From assembly GCA_019637445.1 (NCBI GenBank), contig JAHBVS010000001.1:372001-436000 (forward strand): a DNA stretch of 64,000 nt, in the 5' to 3' direction. Every line of letters begins with the position of its first letter. Position 1 is the stretch's first letter. The translations under genes were made by a program, and so were the position numbers. This stretch comes from Gemmatimonadaceae bacterium (lineage in GTDB: Bacteria > Gemmatimonadota > Gemmatimonadetes > Gemmatimonadales > Gemmatimonadaceae). Below are positions 20,122 through 30,100 of the stretch, in pieces. The notes under the pieces are model-generated. The model was not told the origin of the DNA, did not search any database, and worked only from the letters and a program-made list of their open reading frames with translations.

Positions 20122-21492
20122 ATGAGCGTTTCCAGCACCCGTGGCAACTGGGGCTCTCGCCTCGGCTTCATCCTCGCCGCCGCCGGTTCGGCGGTCGGCC
20201 TCGGCAACATCTGGGGCTTCCCGATGCAGGTCGGCCGCGGTGGCGGCGCGATCTTCGTGCTGCTCTACCTGGCCTGCGTGTTCCTGATCTGCTTTCCGAT
20301 CATGATCGCCGAGCTGGCGCTGGGCCGCTCCTCGGGCAAGTCGCCGATCGAGGCCTTCGCGGTCACGAAGCCCAAGACGCCGTGGTGGATCGTCGGGTCG
20401 CTGGGCGTGCTGGCCGGCGTCGGCATCCTGTCGTTCTATGCCGTGATTGCCGGCTGGACGATCTCCTACATCTATTTCTCCGCGACCGGCGCGGTCGGTG
20501 TGTCGCCGGGCGAGATCGGTCAGTTCTTCGGCTCCTACGTCGCACGCGGCGGCATCAACGTGACGATGTCGCTGGCGGTGCTGGTGCTCACAGCGGTGGT
20601 GCTGCTGGGCGGCGTGCAGAAGGGCATCGAGCGCGCCTCCAAGGTGATGATGCCGGCGCTGCTCGGTCTGCTGGTGCTGCTGGCCATCCGGGCGTTCATG
20701 CTGCCGGGCGCCGAGGCGGGCATCGCGTACTACCTCAAGCCGGACCTCTCGCAGCTCGGCAACATCCAAATGATCAACGGGGCGCTGGGCCAGGCCTTCT
20801 TCTCGTTGTCGCTGGGTATGGGCTGCATGATCACCTACGGCAGCTACCTCGCGAAGACGGAGAACGCGGTGACTTCCGCGGCGTGGGTGGCGAGCCTCGA
20901 TACGCTCGTCGCGCTGCTTGCCGGCTTCATCATCTTCCCGGCCGGCTTCTCGATCGTCGGCTTTGATCCCTCCGCCAGCGGCCCCGGCCTGATCTTCGCC
21001 GTGCTGCCGCAGCTGTTTGCCACGATGCCGGGTGGCCACCTCTTCGGTGCGGCCTTCTTCCTGCTGTTGGGGCTCGCCGCGCTCACGAGCACGATCTCGC
21101 TGCTCGAGGTGCCGACGGCGGCGCTGGTGGACCGCGGCTGGGACCGCAAGAAGGCCGTGGGCGGCCTGACGCTGCTCATCACGCTGCTGGCGGTGCCCTC
21201 CGTGCTCTCGCAGGGTGCGGTGCCTGCACTCGGCTCGCTGCCGGTGGTGGAGATGGATTTCCTCACCTTGATGGCGACCGTCTGGAACAACTGGGCGCTG
21301 CCGATCGGGGGCCTGCTGATCTCGATCTTCGTCGGCTGGGTCTGGGGCGCCGACAAAGCGCTGGCGGAGCTGACCTCGAACGGCGCCAAGTTCCCCGGCG
21401 CGGCTGCCTGGGTATTCCTCATCAAGTATGTGTCGCCCCTCGCGATCTTGTTCGTCATTGTGATGACGGCGCGCGGGATGTTCGCCGGCTGA
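20122..21492 (+). CDS. Sodium-dependent transporter, NSS/SNF family
   Basis: A 456-aa sodium-coupled symporter of the LeuT/MhsT type. The first helix holds the sodium- and substrate-binding signature WGSRLGFILAAAGSAVGLGN and then IWGFP (residues about 10-35). Eleven to twelve membrane segments follow, and the unwound helix-6 region LSLGMGCMITYGSY near residue 232 is recognisable. Substrates in this family are amino acids such as Trp, Leu, Tyr or Ala. The next gene, 46 bp downstream on the same strand, is another Na+/amino-acid symporter, so they probably form a two-gene uptake operon. The specific substrate is unknown. Confidence 0.9.
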   Translation: MSVSSTRGNWGSRLGFILAAAGSAVGLGNIWGFPMQVGRGGGAIFVLLYLACVFLICFPIMIAELALGRSSGKSPIEAFAVTKPKTPWWIVGSLGVLAGVGILSFYAVIAGWTISYIYFSATGAVGVSPGEIGQFFGSYVARGGINVTMSLAVLVLTAVVLLGGVQKGIERASKVMMPALLGLLVLLAIRAFMLPGAEAGIAYYLKPDLSQLGNIQMINGALGQAFFSLSLGMGCMITYGSYLAKTENAVTSAAWVASLDTLVALLAGFIIFPAGFSIVGFDPSASGPGLIFAVLPQLFATMPGGHLFGAAFFLLLGLAALTSTISLLEVPTAALVDRGWDRKKAVGGLTLLITLLAVPSVLSQGAVPALGSLPVVEMDFLTLMATVWNNWALPIGGLLISIFVGWVWGADKALAELTSNGAKFPGAAAWVFLIKYVSPLAILFVIVMTARGMFAG

Positions 21493-21538
21493 TCGTTCCG
21501 TCGTATCGCTTCCTCCCCTTCCCCCGGACCGCACCCCA

Positions 21539-22945
21539 ATGGAACAACTGACCAACCAGATCACGGCGATTGACGCGTGGGTCTGGCAACCGCTGGCGAT
21601 GCCCGTCGTGCTGCTGATCGTGGGCGGCTGGCTGACGTACAAGACCGGCTTCGTGCAGATCGCCCGCTTCGGAACGGCGGTGCGGATGTCGCTGGCCGGC
21701 CTGTTCGGCAAGGCGGAGGGCAAGGAGGGCACCATCACGCCCTTCCAGGCGCTGGCGACGGCGCTCGCGGCAACGGTCGGCAACGGCAACATCGGCGGCG
21801 TGGCCACGGCCATCCTGATCGGTGGCCCGGGCGCGATCTTCTGGATGTGGATGTGCGCCACGGTGGGCATGGCGACGAAGTACGCCGAGGCGGTGCTGGG
21901 CGTGCACTTCCGGGTGCGGACGGCCACGGGCGAGTTGGCCTCGGGCCCGATGTACTACATCCAGCGTGGCGTCTCGAACCCCGGGCTCGGCAAGGCGCTG
22001 GCGATGATGTTCGCCTTCTTCGGCATGTGCGCCGCGCTGTTCGGCACCGGCAACATGGCGCAGTCGAACACGGTGGCCCGCACCTTCGTGAGCGCGATGG
22101 ATACCATCGTCGGGCTCAGCGTGCCGCAGTGGGTACCGGGCGTGATCATCACGGTGGCCGTCGGCCTCGTGCTGCTGGGCGGCATCAAGCGCATCGCCGC
22201 GACGACGGAGAAGCTGGTGCCGGCGATGATCGTGCTGTACCTCGCCGCCGCGCTGGGCTTCGTGCTGCTCAACATCACGGCCCTGCCGGGCGTGCTGATG
22301 ATGATCGTGCAGGATGCGTTCAATCCCACGGCGGCGGTCGGCGGCTTCGCCGGTGCGACGGTGGCGCAGGGCATCCAGGCCGGCGTGAGCCGCGGCGTGC
22401 TCTCCAACGAGGCCGGTCTCGGCTCGGCGCCGATCGCGCACGGCGTGGCCAACGTGAAGCACCCGGTGGAACAGGGCACGGTGGGCGTGTTCGAGGTCTT
22501 CATCGACACGATCCTCGTCTGCACGATGACGGCCTTCGTGATCCTCGAGTCGGGCCTGTGGACAGACCCGGCCTACCAGGCCGCCTCGGGCGACCTCACG
22601 GCCGCGGCGCTGGGCACGCACATCCCGTTTGCCTCTGGCATCGTGGCGCTGTCGAGCTTCCTCTTCGGCTTCTCGACGCTGATCGGCTGGTGCTACTACG
22701 GCGAGAAGTGCTTCGAGTTCATGTTCGGCTCGTCGCTGATCAAGCTGTACCGCGGCATCTTCGTCGCGCTGATAATGGTGGGCTCGGTGATCTCCGTACC
22801 GCTGGTGTGGGCGGTGGGCACGCTGCTCAACGGCTTCATGGCGCTGCCGAACCTGATTGGCCTGGCGTTCCTGTCTGGCACGGTCACCAAGCTCACGGTG
22901 GACTATTTCTCCGGACGGAAGGAGATGGTGGTCAAGGACGTGTAG
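21539..22945 (+). CDS. Sodium:alanine symporter, AGCS family
   Basis: A 468-aa transporter with about eleven transmembrane helices that couples Na+ entry to alanine or glycine uptake. The AGCS signature TITPFQALATALAATVGNGN followed by IGGVATAI lies near residues 63-92. Other conserved stretches are SGPMYYIQRG near residue 138 and SRGVLSNEAGLGSAPIAHG near residue 285. It lies directly behind the NSS transporter. A strong hairpin at 23007-23049 ends the transcript. Alanine is the usual substrate, but glycine or D-amino acids cannot be excluded. Confidence 0.92.
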   Translation: MEQLTNQITAIDAWVWQPLAMPVVLLIVGGWLTYKTGFVQIARFGTAVRMSLAGLFGKAEGKEGTITPFQALATALAATVGNGNIGGVATAILIGGPGAIFWMWMCATVGMATKYAEAVLGVHFRVRTATGELASGPMYYIQRGVSNPGLGKALAMMFAFFGMCAALFGTGNMAQSNTVARTFVSAMDTIVGLSVPQWVPGVIITVAVGLVLLGGIKRIAATTEKLVPAMIVLYLAAALGFVLLNITALPGVLMMIVQDAFNPTAAVGGFAGATVAQGIQAGVSRGVLSNEAGLGSAPIAHGVANVKHPVEQGTVGVFEVFIDTILVCTMTAFVILESGLWTDPAYQAASGDLTAAALGTHIPFASGIVALSSFLFGFSTLIGWCYYGEKCFEFMFGSSLIKLYRGIFVALIMVGSVISVPLVWAVGTLLNGFMALPNLIGLAFLSGTVTKLTVDYFSGRKEMVVKDV

Positions 22946-23006
22946 TTACTGGCGGTCTCGCCCGCGCCGATTGGCGCGAGGTGACTGCAGACGCGGGACG
23001 TGACAC

Positions 23007-23049
23007 AAGCAAGGCGGGGCCCGGAGTTCTCCGGGCCCCGCCTTTGCTT
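23007..23049. terminator. Bidirectional terminator hairpin
   Basis: The stem of 19 bp (left arm 23007-23025; right arm 23030-23049) has one bulged T and a GTTC loop. It lies between the convergent AGCS symporter and S9 peptidase genes. It is symmetrical, so it can serve both strands. Confidence 0.8.
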
Positions 23050-23063
23050 GGTCTCTCGGCGTC

Positions 23064-25202
23064 TTACCGCTTGTCCTGCAACCAGTAGCCGAACCAGTCG
23101 CGCAGCCGTCCGAGCCGGTCCACGAGCAGCCAGGGCTCGCCCGTGCGCGAGAGGTCGTGCGTACTGCGCGGGTAGCGCACGAACTCAGCAGGCGTTCCCT
23201 GCTTCTTGAGCGCCATGAACCACTGCTCGGCGTCCGTCATCGGCGTGCGGTGGTCCTCCTCGCTCTGCAGGATGAACGTCGGCGTGGTCACCTTGCGCAC
23301 TTCGCGGATCGGCGAGAGCGAGTCATACATCGCCGGGTTGTCCCAGGGCCGGCCGAAGAACTCGAACTCGGTCAGACCCTGGACGTCGGAGGTCCCGTAC
23401 CAAGACCACCAATTGGAGATCATGCGATCTGCCTGTGCGGCCTTGAAACGGTTCGTCTTCACCGTGACCCAGGCGGTCATCACGCCGCCGTAGGAACCAC
23501 CGGTGACGCCCATCTTGGTGGAATCCACGTCGGCGCGGCGCGCCACGAGATCCACCCCGCGCATCAGGTCCTCGTAGTCCTCGGCGAACCAGCGACCGCG
23601 CGTGCTATACGTGAAGTCGGCGCCGTACCCGCTTGAGCCGCGCGGATTCGTGTACAGCACCATGAAGCCGGCGGCGGCGAGATTCTGCGTCTCGTCGAAC
23701 CACTGCTCGCCGTACTGGCTGTGCGGACCGCCGTGGATGTAGAGCACCAGCGGGTACTTCCTGCCGGCCTCGTAGCCGAAGGGCTTCATCAGCCAGCCCT
23801 CGATCTCCAGTCCGCCCACCGACGGATACACGATGCGCTCGGCGTCGCTCCACGCGACCTCGCGGTTCACCTGCTCGTTGAACTTGGTCAGCACGCGCTC
23901 GCCGCGGCCGTCCGCGCCGGCGATGTGCAGTTCGGTCGGCTTGTTCACGCTGGTGGAGATGAACGCCACCTGCCGGCCCTGGGCGTCGAAGCTGAAGTTG
24001 CGCACCTTGCGGCGCCCGTCGATCACCGCCCGCATCTGGCGCGAACGCGGATTCACCAGGTACATCGCGCTGCTGCCGCCGATGTCCGCCCACATCGCGA
24101 GCTCGCCGCCCGGCAGCCATTCGATGCCCTGCGGCTCGTAGCGCCAGTCGGGTGTGAGCGTGGTCGGCGTGCCGCCCGACACATTGATCACGGCGAGCCG
24201 CGCCTGCGAGGTGCGTGCTTCCCGATGGATGAACGCCAGCTGCCGGCCGTCCGGCGACCAGGCGAGATCGCCCTCCGTGCCCATCAGCGTCGCGACCTTG
24301 CGCGGCGTCCCACCGGCCACGGGGATCACATAGATGTCGGCGTCGTTGCGCGGCGCCTCGTCCCGCGCGGCGTCATACGGCAGCAGCGCCAGGGAATCGT
24401 TGAGGGCGGCCACCACGCTGTCCGCACGCAGGTCCGCGTCCGCGACGAAGGCGATGAATCGCCCGTCCGGCGACACAACGGGACTACGGTGCGAGTAGGC
24501 GGTGTTGGTCACCTGCACGCGCTTGGCGCCCGGCGCCTGGGTGTAGAGCTGTCCCGGCCGCGACCGCGGTTCCGCGCGCGGGCTTGGGATGAAGCCAATC
24601 CCGTTGCCCTTGTAGCGCATCGCGGTGATATGCCGGCCATCGAAGCGCGCGGGATCGACCGGCTTCGTGATGGCGTCGAAGGGTGGGCGCGCCATCGACT
24701 CCATCCGGGCGTAGGGATCGGCCGCGCGGTCACCGCGCGCCGGTGCGGCGGCCGTGTCCGCCGCGCCCACGGCGACGAAGACCGCGAACTTGCCGTCGCG
24801 TGTCCACGACCCGTTGGGCCAATCCGCCACCTGCGTCGCCTCGCCCGAGGGCGCGTCCATCCGGATGGCCCAGGTGTTGCCGCTGCCGCCCGGCCGCTGC
24901 GAGGAGAAGAAGAGATACTTGCCGTCCGGCGAAAAGCGCGGGTTGCTGCTCTCGAACGCCGGCGCGGTGTAGCGCACGGGATCACCGCCGGCCGTTGCCA
25001 CCACCCAGATCTCCGAGTGACGTTTGTTCTCGCGCTCGTTCACCGTCGTCACGGTCATCGCGACGTGGCGTCCATCGGGGGACATCGCCGGCTGCGACAC
25101 CGTCGTGACGCGGTGCCAGTCGTTGGGCTGCATGGCGCGCTGGGCGGGGAGCAGCGCCGGCGCGACGAAGAGAAGGGCGATCAGGGCGCGGCAGGAACGC
25201 AT
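23064..25202 (-). CDS. Secreted S9 peptidase (dipeptidyl/acylaminoacyl type)
   Basis: A 712-aa exported peptidase. It has a signal peptide (residues 1-20, LLPAQ cleavage region) and a TolB/WD-like propeller with repeated SPDGRxxAF strands up to about residue 440. The hydrolase domain carries catalytic Ser570 (TGGSYGG), Asp in EEDHRTP and His in RSTHDLSR. A 40-residue Ala/Arg-rich insert near residues 150-175 interrupts the propeller. It is only about 35% of a region away from a second S9 gene (16380-19283), but the two differ in length and catalytic context, so they are not a recent duplication. It is presumably periplasmic, feeding amino acids to the adjacent symporters. Confidence 0.9.
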   Translation of the reverse strand: MRSCRALIALLFVAPALLPAQRAMQPNDWHRVTTVSQPAMSPDGRHVAMTVTTVNERENKRHSEIWVVATAGGDPVRYTAPAFESSNPRFSPDGKYLFFSSQRPGGSGNTWAIRMDAPSGEATQVADWPNGSWTRDGKFAVFVAVGAADTAAAPARGDRAADPYARMESMARPPFDAITKPVDPARFDGRHITAMRYKGNGIGFIPSPRAEPRSRPGQLYTQAPGAKRVQVTNTAYSHRSPVVSPDGRFIAFVADADLRADSVVAALNDSLALLPYDAARDEAPRNDADIYVIPVAGGTPRKVATLMGTEGDLAWSPDGRQLAFIHREARTSQARLAVINVSGGTPTTLTPDWRYEPQGIEWLPGGELAMWADIGGSSAMYLVNPRSRQMRAVIDGRRKVRNFSFDAQGRQVAFISTSVNKPTELHIAGADGRGERVLTKFNEQVNREVAWSDAERIVYPSVGGLEIEGWLMKPFGYEAGRKYPLVLYIHGGPHSQYGEQWFDETQNLAAAGFMVLYTNPRGSSGYGADFTYSTRGRWFAEDYEDLMRGVDLVARRADVDSTKMGVTGGSYGGVMTAWVTVKTNRFKAAQADRMISNWWSWYGTSDVQGLTEFEFFGRPWDNPAMYDSLSPIREVRKVTTPTFILQSEEDHRTPMTDAEQWFMALKKQGTPAEFVRYPRSTHDLSRTGEPWLLVDRLGRLRDWFGYWLQDKR

Positions 25203-25255
25203 CGGAGTTCAGGGCTGGAGTTCAGGACGCTGGGCACGAAAACCCGCTCAGCACG

Positions 25256-25290
25256 AAAAAGGCCGGCGCCACCTCGCGGCGGCACCGGCC
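25256..25290 (-). terminator. Rho-independent terminator of the aminotransferase gene
   Basis: On the minus strand GGCCGGTGCC pairs with GGCGCCGGCC (one G-U pair, 10-nt loop) and is followed at once by TTTTT (25256-25260). It lies 32 bp after the aminotransferase stop. Confidence 0.75.
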
Positions 25291-25321
25291 AAACTACGCG
25301 TTTCGGATTCCGCTCGCTGGC

Positions 25322-26503
25322 TCAGCCTGAAGACTGGAAGCCACGCAGCACGCGGCCCGCACGCACCGCCGCCTCCGCGATGCGCGCGGGACTGGTGATG
25401 AACGACACGCGGAAGAACCCCTCCCCGCCCGCGCCAAGCGACGAGCCGGCAAGCACGATCACGCCCTCCGATTCCATCAGCCGCTCGTGGAAGGCCAGCG
25501 ACGGAATTCCGCCGGGCAGCGGTGCCCAGAGGTACATCGACGCCTTTGGGCTCTCCGCGATCGGGAACCCATTGGCGCGGAAAGCCTCGACCGCGGCATC
25601 GCGACGCTCACGGAAGACCTCGATGTTGCCCGGCACCCAGTCTGCGTGCGACTCCAGCGCGGCCACGCCCGCGGCCTGCACCGCCATGAACTGGCCCGTG
25701 TCGAGGAAGCTCTTGGTCTTGGCCAGGGCGCCGACCAACGTGGGATTGCCGCAGGCCCAGCCGCAGCGCCAGCCGGTCATGTTGTAGGTCTTCGACAGCG
25801 AATGGAACTCGATCGCGACCTCGCGCGCGCCCGGCACATCGAAGATGCTTGGCGCCACGTAGCCGTCGAAGGTCATCTCCGAGTAGGCGTTGTCGTAGAC
25901 CAGCGTGATGCCGAGCTCGCGGCAGCGCTGCACCGTGCGCGTCAGGTACTCCATCGGCGCGATGGCGGCCGTGGGATTGTTCGGATAGTTCAGGAAGAGC
26001 AGCTTCGTGCGCTTGAGCACGTCGGCCGGCACGTCGTCGAGCTCCACGAGGAAGTTCGTGCGCGGCGTGATCGGATAGAGATACGGCTCGGCCTCGCTGA
26101 GCAGCGTGCCGCCCAGATAGGCCAGGTAACCGGGATCGGGGATGATGGCGACATCGCCCTTCTGCAGCGTCGCGAGGCAGAAGTGGGCGATGCCTTCCTT
26201 GGACCCGATGAGCGGCACGACCTCCTTCAGCGGGTCGAACGTGTGGCCGAAGCGCTTCTCCATCCACGCGCTGATGGCCTCGCGATAACGCAGAAGGCCA
26301 AGCCCAAAGCCATAGCGCCCCATCGCCGGGTCCTGCACGGCCTTCACCAGAGCGTCCACGGCGGCGGGCGGGGCCGGCAGGTCGGCATCGCCGGCGCCAA
26401 GGTCGATGACATCCACGCCGCGCGCGATCAGGTCGCGCTTCTTCTGCGGGATCGTGGCGAGGAGATAGACGGGGAGGCTGTCGAAGCGGGCGGTGGTGCG
26501 CAC
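25322..26503 (-). CDS. Class I/II aminotransferase, LL-diaminopimelate aminotransferase-like
   Basis: A 393-aa fold-I PLP aminotransferase. It begins with DSLPVYLLATIPQKKRDLIARG and IDLGAGDADLP, the substrate-binding N-terminal arm typical of DapL-type enzymes. Other marks are GSKEGIAHF, FLNYPNNPTAA, and the PLP lysine Lys238 in SLSKTYNMTGWRCGW, with the phosphate-binding Arg following. FFRVSF near the C-terminus holds the carboxylate-binding Arg. DapL converts tetrahydrodipicolinate to LL-diaminopimelate in lysine and cell-wall synthesis; related enzymes are Ala/Asp-type transaminases, so the substrate is not certain. The GTG at 26503 is the only reasonable start. A rho-independent terminator follows. 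Confidence 0.82.
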   Translation of the reverse strand: MRTTARFDSLPVYLLATIPQKKRDLIARGVDVIDLGAGDADLPAPPAAVDALVKAVQDPAMGRYGFGLGLLRYREAISAWMEKRFGHTFDPLKEVVPLIGSKEGIAHFCLATLQKGDVAIIPDPGYLAYLGGTLLSEAEPYLYPITPRTNFLVELDDVPADVLKRTKLLFLNYPNNPTAAIAPMEYLTRTVQRCRELGITLVYDNAYSEMTFDGYVAPSIFDVPGAREVAIEFHSLSKTYNMTGWRCGWACGNPTLVGALAKTKSFLDTGQFMAVQAAGVAALESHADWVPGNIEVFRERRDAAVEAFRANGFPIAESPKASMYLWAPLPGGIPSLAFHERLMESEGVIVLAGSSLGAGGEGFFRVSFITSPARIAEAAVRAGRVLRGFQSSG

Positions 26504-26581
26504 GTGTCTCGGGCGGAGGAAGGGGCAAGCAGCGAGTCCCCTGAAGCTACACGGCCGAGCGTTCTGACGCGGCGCGCAGCC

Positions 26582-27097
26582 CTACTCGCCCACGGGCCGC
26601 AGCCTCACCTCGAACGCGTTCGACCAGATGACCAGCCCGTCGGCGTAGTAGGCCAACCGCATCCAGCCCTCGAGGTTGCCCAGCGGATCGCCGGTGGAGG
26701 AGTCGAAGGTGCGCGGCCCGATCAGCTCGATGCGGTCCACGCGGCTCTCCCCCACCGCCAGCGGCAGGTGCGAGGGATTCTCGCAGCCGGAGATGTTCTC
26801 GTAGGCTGACGCCCAGTCGTTGGCGATGGCGGCCATTGAGACCGCGAGGCGCGGCGTGTTGCCCACGTCGGCGCAGCTCTGCAGTTCGATCGGGCGCCCG
26901 GTGTCGTTCGTCACGCCGACGACCATCTCGATGACATACTGCTGGGACCCGCCGATGATCTCGCCGGGCTCGGCGTGGTAGTCCGGGGAGTTCGTCTCAA
27001 GCCGCACGCGTCCGGGCACGCCGACGGCCGCATCCGCGCAGGCGACGGACGCCACGACCAGCGGAAGCAGCAAACGGGACGCGGGACGGATGGGCAC
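26582..27097 (-). CDS. Putative lipoprotein of unknown function
   Basis: A 171-aa exported protein with a lipoprotein signal: hydrophobic core LLLPLVVAS and lipobox SVAC (Cys20). The mature part is beta-rich and acidic, with three further cysteines, about at 80, 106 and in the ELQSCADVG segment, that could form a disulfide. I recognise no named domain; the overall look is an immunoglobulin-like or intracellular-proteinase-inhibitor-like beta-sandwich. The start is GTG at 27097, supported by TAGCTT 6 nt upstream. It stands alone between the aminotransferase and the BNR protein, on the same strand as both. Confidence 0.65.
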   Translation of the reverse strand: MPIRPASRLLLPLVVASVACADAAVGVPGRVRLETNSPDYHAEPGEIIGGSQQYVIEMVVGVTNDTGRPIELQSCADVGNTPRLAVSMAAIANDWASAYENISGCENPSHLPLAVGESRVDRIELIGPRTFDSSTGDPLGNLEGWMRLAYYADGLVIWSNAFEVRLRPVGE

Positions 27098-27103
27098 TGT
27101 TCC

Positions 27104-27109
27104 AAGCTA
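27104..27109 (-). promoter_or_regulatory. -10 box of leaderless lipoprotein gene
   Basis: TAGCTT on the minus strand, 6 nt before the GTG at 27097; the same hexamer and spacing as dedA. Confidence 0.4.
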
Positions 27110-27148
27110 CCCGCCGTCCCGCGCCACCGTCACGAGCCCACGCCGATG

Positions 27149-30100
27149 TCAGGGATTCAACGTGAGCCCTTGCCCGCGCAGTCCGCGCCCCGCCCGCACG
27201 GCGCGGTCCAACAACCCGTTGGCATCGCGCAGCGCGCGGTCCAAGGCCCGCTCGGCGGCGCGCAGCTGGGCCACCGTAGCAGCGCTGGGCGTCTCCCAAA
27301 GATTCACGACGCCGGACTTGAGCCCGGTGAACCGCGCGTAGACGTTCGCGGGATTGCCAAACCCACCACCGAAGCCTCCGCCGCCTCCGCCTCCACCACC
27401 GCCACCGCCACCTGCGGCGACACCGGGAATCGGGAGTCCGAAGCTCGCGCGCAGCGACTCGTAGTCCTGCTTCACAGCGTCATAGCGCTGGCGGTCACCG
27501 CGCGAGACGCCCGTGACACTGTCGATCTTGGCATCCACCTGCGCGATCTGCATCCGTAGGGTGTTGAGGCGAGCCACCACGGCAGCGGCCGCCACGTGCT
27601 TCTCGTGCAGGTCCGACGCCAGGCGGTCGTACGCCTGCCGCTCCTTGCCGGTGAGTCGCACCTCGGGATCCATCACGATCACGAGTGGCTTGCTGTCGAT
27701 CACCTTGCCCTTGGAGACCAGCGCGACGGTGTAGGTCCCCGGTGCGACGTAGGGGCCAGCGTTCGCCCCGCCGCCGAACCCACCTCCGCCGCCACCGCCC
27801 CCCTGCGTCGCACAGATGTTGCGGGCCATGTAGCCCGGGTCGGGAATCGGTGCGCGTACGCCGTCAATGGGGCGCGCGGCGTTTTGTCCGCCTCCGAAGC
27901 CACCGCCGAACCCTCCACCGCCGCCACCACCGGCGACCGGCGCGAGTCGCATGTCCCAGCATACGGTCTGAATGCCCGCACGACGCTTGGACGCGGGCAC
28001 GCTCAGCTCACGGACGACTCGCCGGCCCTGCAGAATGCGCAGGCTGAGCGAGTCGATGTCGGCACCCAGATGGTACTGCAGCACCGCATCCGCCGGCGGA
28101 TTCTCACCGGAGAACCACTGGTGGCCCCAGAACTCATCGTTGCGGTCGTCCTTGTACTTCCACTCCAGCGCCGGCGCCGGCGTGAACAGCGTGGCGACGG
28201 TCGTCGCGGCCTGCGCCGCGGCAAACTCCTGGATCGGTGCCAGATCGTCGAGAACCCAGATGGCGCGGCCGTGCGAAGCCACCAGCATCGCATTGTCGCG
28301 CGGGTGCACGGCAATCTCGTCCACCCGGACCGTGGGCAGGTTCTTGCCCAGCCGCTTCCACTGCTTGCCGCGGTCGAGTGAGACGAAGAGCCCAGTCTCC
28401 GTCCCGAGGTACAGCACGTCCGGGTTCTTGGGGTCCTCGGTCAGCGTGCGCAGCACCTGGCCGCTCAATCCCTCCTGCAGGCGCGTGAAAGTCGCGCCGA
28501 AGTCCTCGGTCACCCACAGGTATGGGCGGTAGTCGTTCTGCCGGTAGTTCGGCACGACCACATAGGCCCGGCCGGCCGCCGCAGCCGAGGGCACCACATC
28601 ACCGATGTAGGCCATCGCCGGCAAGCCGGGAATGTTGCCCGTGACGTTCGTCCAGGTCTTTCCGCCATCGCGCGTGACCTGCACGAGGCCGTCATCGCTG
28701 CCGGTCCAGAGGACGCCTGCCTGCGCCGGCGACTCGCCCAGCGTCACGATGGCCGGCCACATCGACACGCCGTCGTGCCGGGCGATCTCGATGTCCTTGC
28801 CGAGCACTCCCATGGTGCGGATGCTGTCGCGGCTCGCATTCGTCGTCAGGTCGGGCGAGATCATCGCCCAGGAGTCGCCGCGGTCGCGTGAGGTGAACAC
28901 GCGGTTGGCCGCCACAATCAACAGCCCAGGGTCGTGCGACGAGAGCATCATCGGCGCATCCCACTGGAAGCGGAAGGACTCGCCCGAATCCGGGGCCGGC
29001 GTCACGTTGAGCGGCGTCGGCCGGATGCTCTTCGACTCACCGGTCACGACGTTGCGCCGGATCATGTTGCCGTTCTGCGACTCGGTGTACACGATCCGCG
29101 CGTCGCTGCGGTCGGGAATGGCGTGGAAGCCGTCGCCGCCGAGGATCTGGAACCAGTCGTGGTTCTGGATGCCGCGGGTGAAGCGCGAGCGCGAGGGGCC
29201 GCACCAGTTGTAGTTGTCCTGCATGCCGCCGCAGACGTTGAACGGCACGCTCATGTCGAAGCTGACGTGGTAGAACAGGCCGACGGGCAGGTTGGGGATG
29301 AACTGCCAACTGCGTGCCTGGTCGTAGGAGGCGGCAAGGCCGCCATCGTTGCCGATGATCACGTGCCGCGGATTCGACGGGTTCACCCACAGCGCGTGGA
29401 TGTCGTCGTGCGTGGCCAGTGCGGCGTCGGTCTCCACCGACTTGCCACCATCCACGGTCATGTGCAGGCCGACGCCGCCGTAGTAGACCGTCTCCGGCGT
29501 CGTCGGATCCACGAGCACCTTGGAGAAGTACATCGGACGTGGGTTGACGCCGTTGACCTTGGTCCAGGTCGCGCCAGCGTCGTTCGAGCGCCAGAGGCCC
29601 TGCGGTCCACGCGCCGCGCCCTGCATCTCGCGCTCCTCGCCCTCCTCCGCCGCCTGCGCGGCCTGCGCCCCAGCCTGCCCGGGCCCCTGTGCCACCGTGG
29701 GCCCCTCGACCAACGAGTACACGACGTTGCCGTCGCTGCGCGAGACGTCCACTGCGATGCGGCCGAGCAGACCCGTCGGGTAGCCACCGCCGACCTTGGT
29801 CCAGGTGAGGCCGCGATCCGCCGACTTGTAGAGCGCGCTGCCTTCGCCGCCTCCGTTCATGCAGCAGGCCGAGCGCCGACGCTGGTACAGCGACGCGAAC
29901 AGCACATCGGGATTCTGTTGCGACTGCACGATGTCGTTCGCACCCGTGTCCTCATCGCCAGCGAGCACGCGCGACCAGGTCGCGCCACCGTCGGTCGTGC
30001 GGTAGACACCGCGCTCGCCGCCCGGCCCGAAGAGCGCACCGGTGGCCGCCACGTGCACGACATTGTTGTCCCGCGGATCGATGACGATGCGATGGATATG

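Noticed and set aside
27359-27420. Possible CRISPR-like or tandem-repeat array
   Set aside because: It is a GGC/GGT-type poly-Gly coding tract within the BNR gene; no spacer-repeat pattern exists here or elsewhere in the window.
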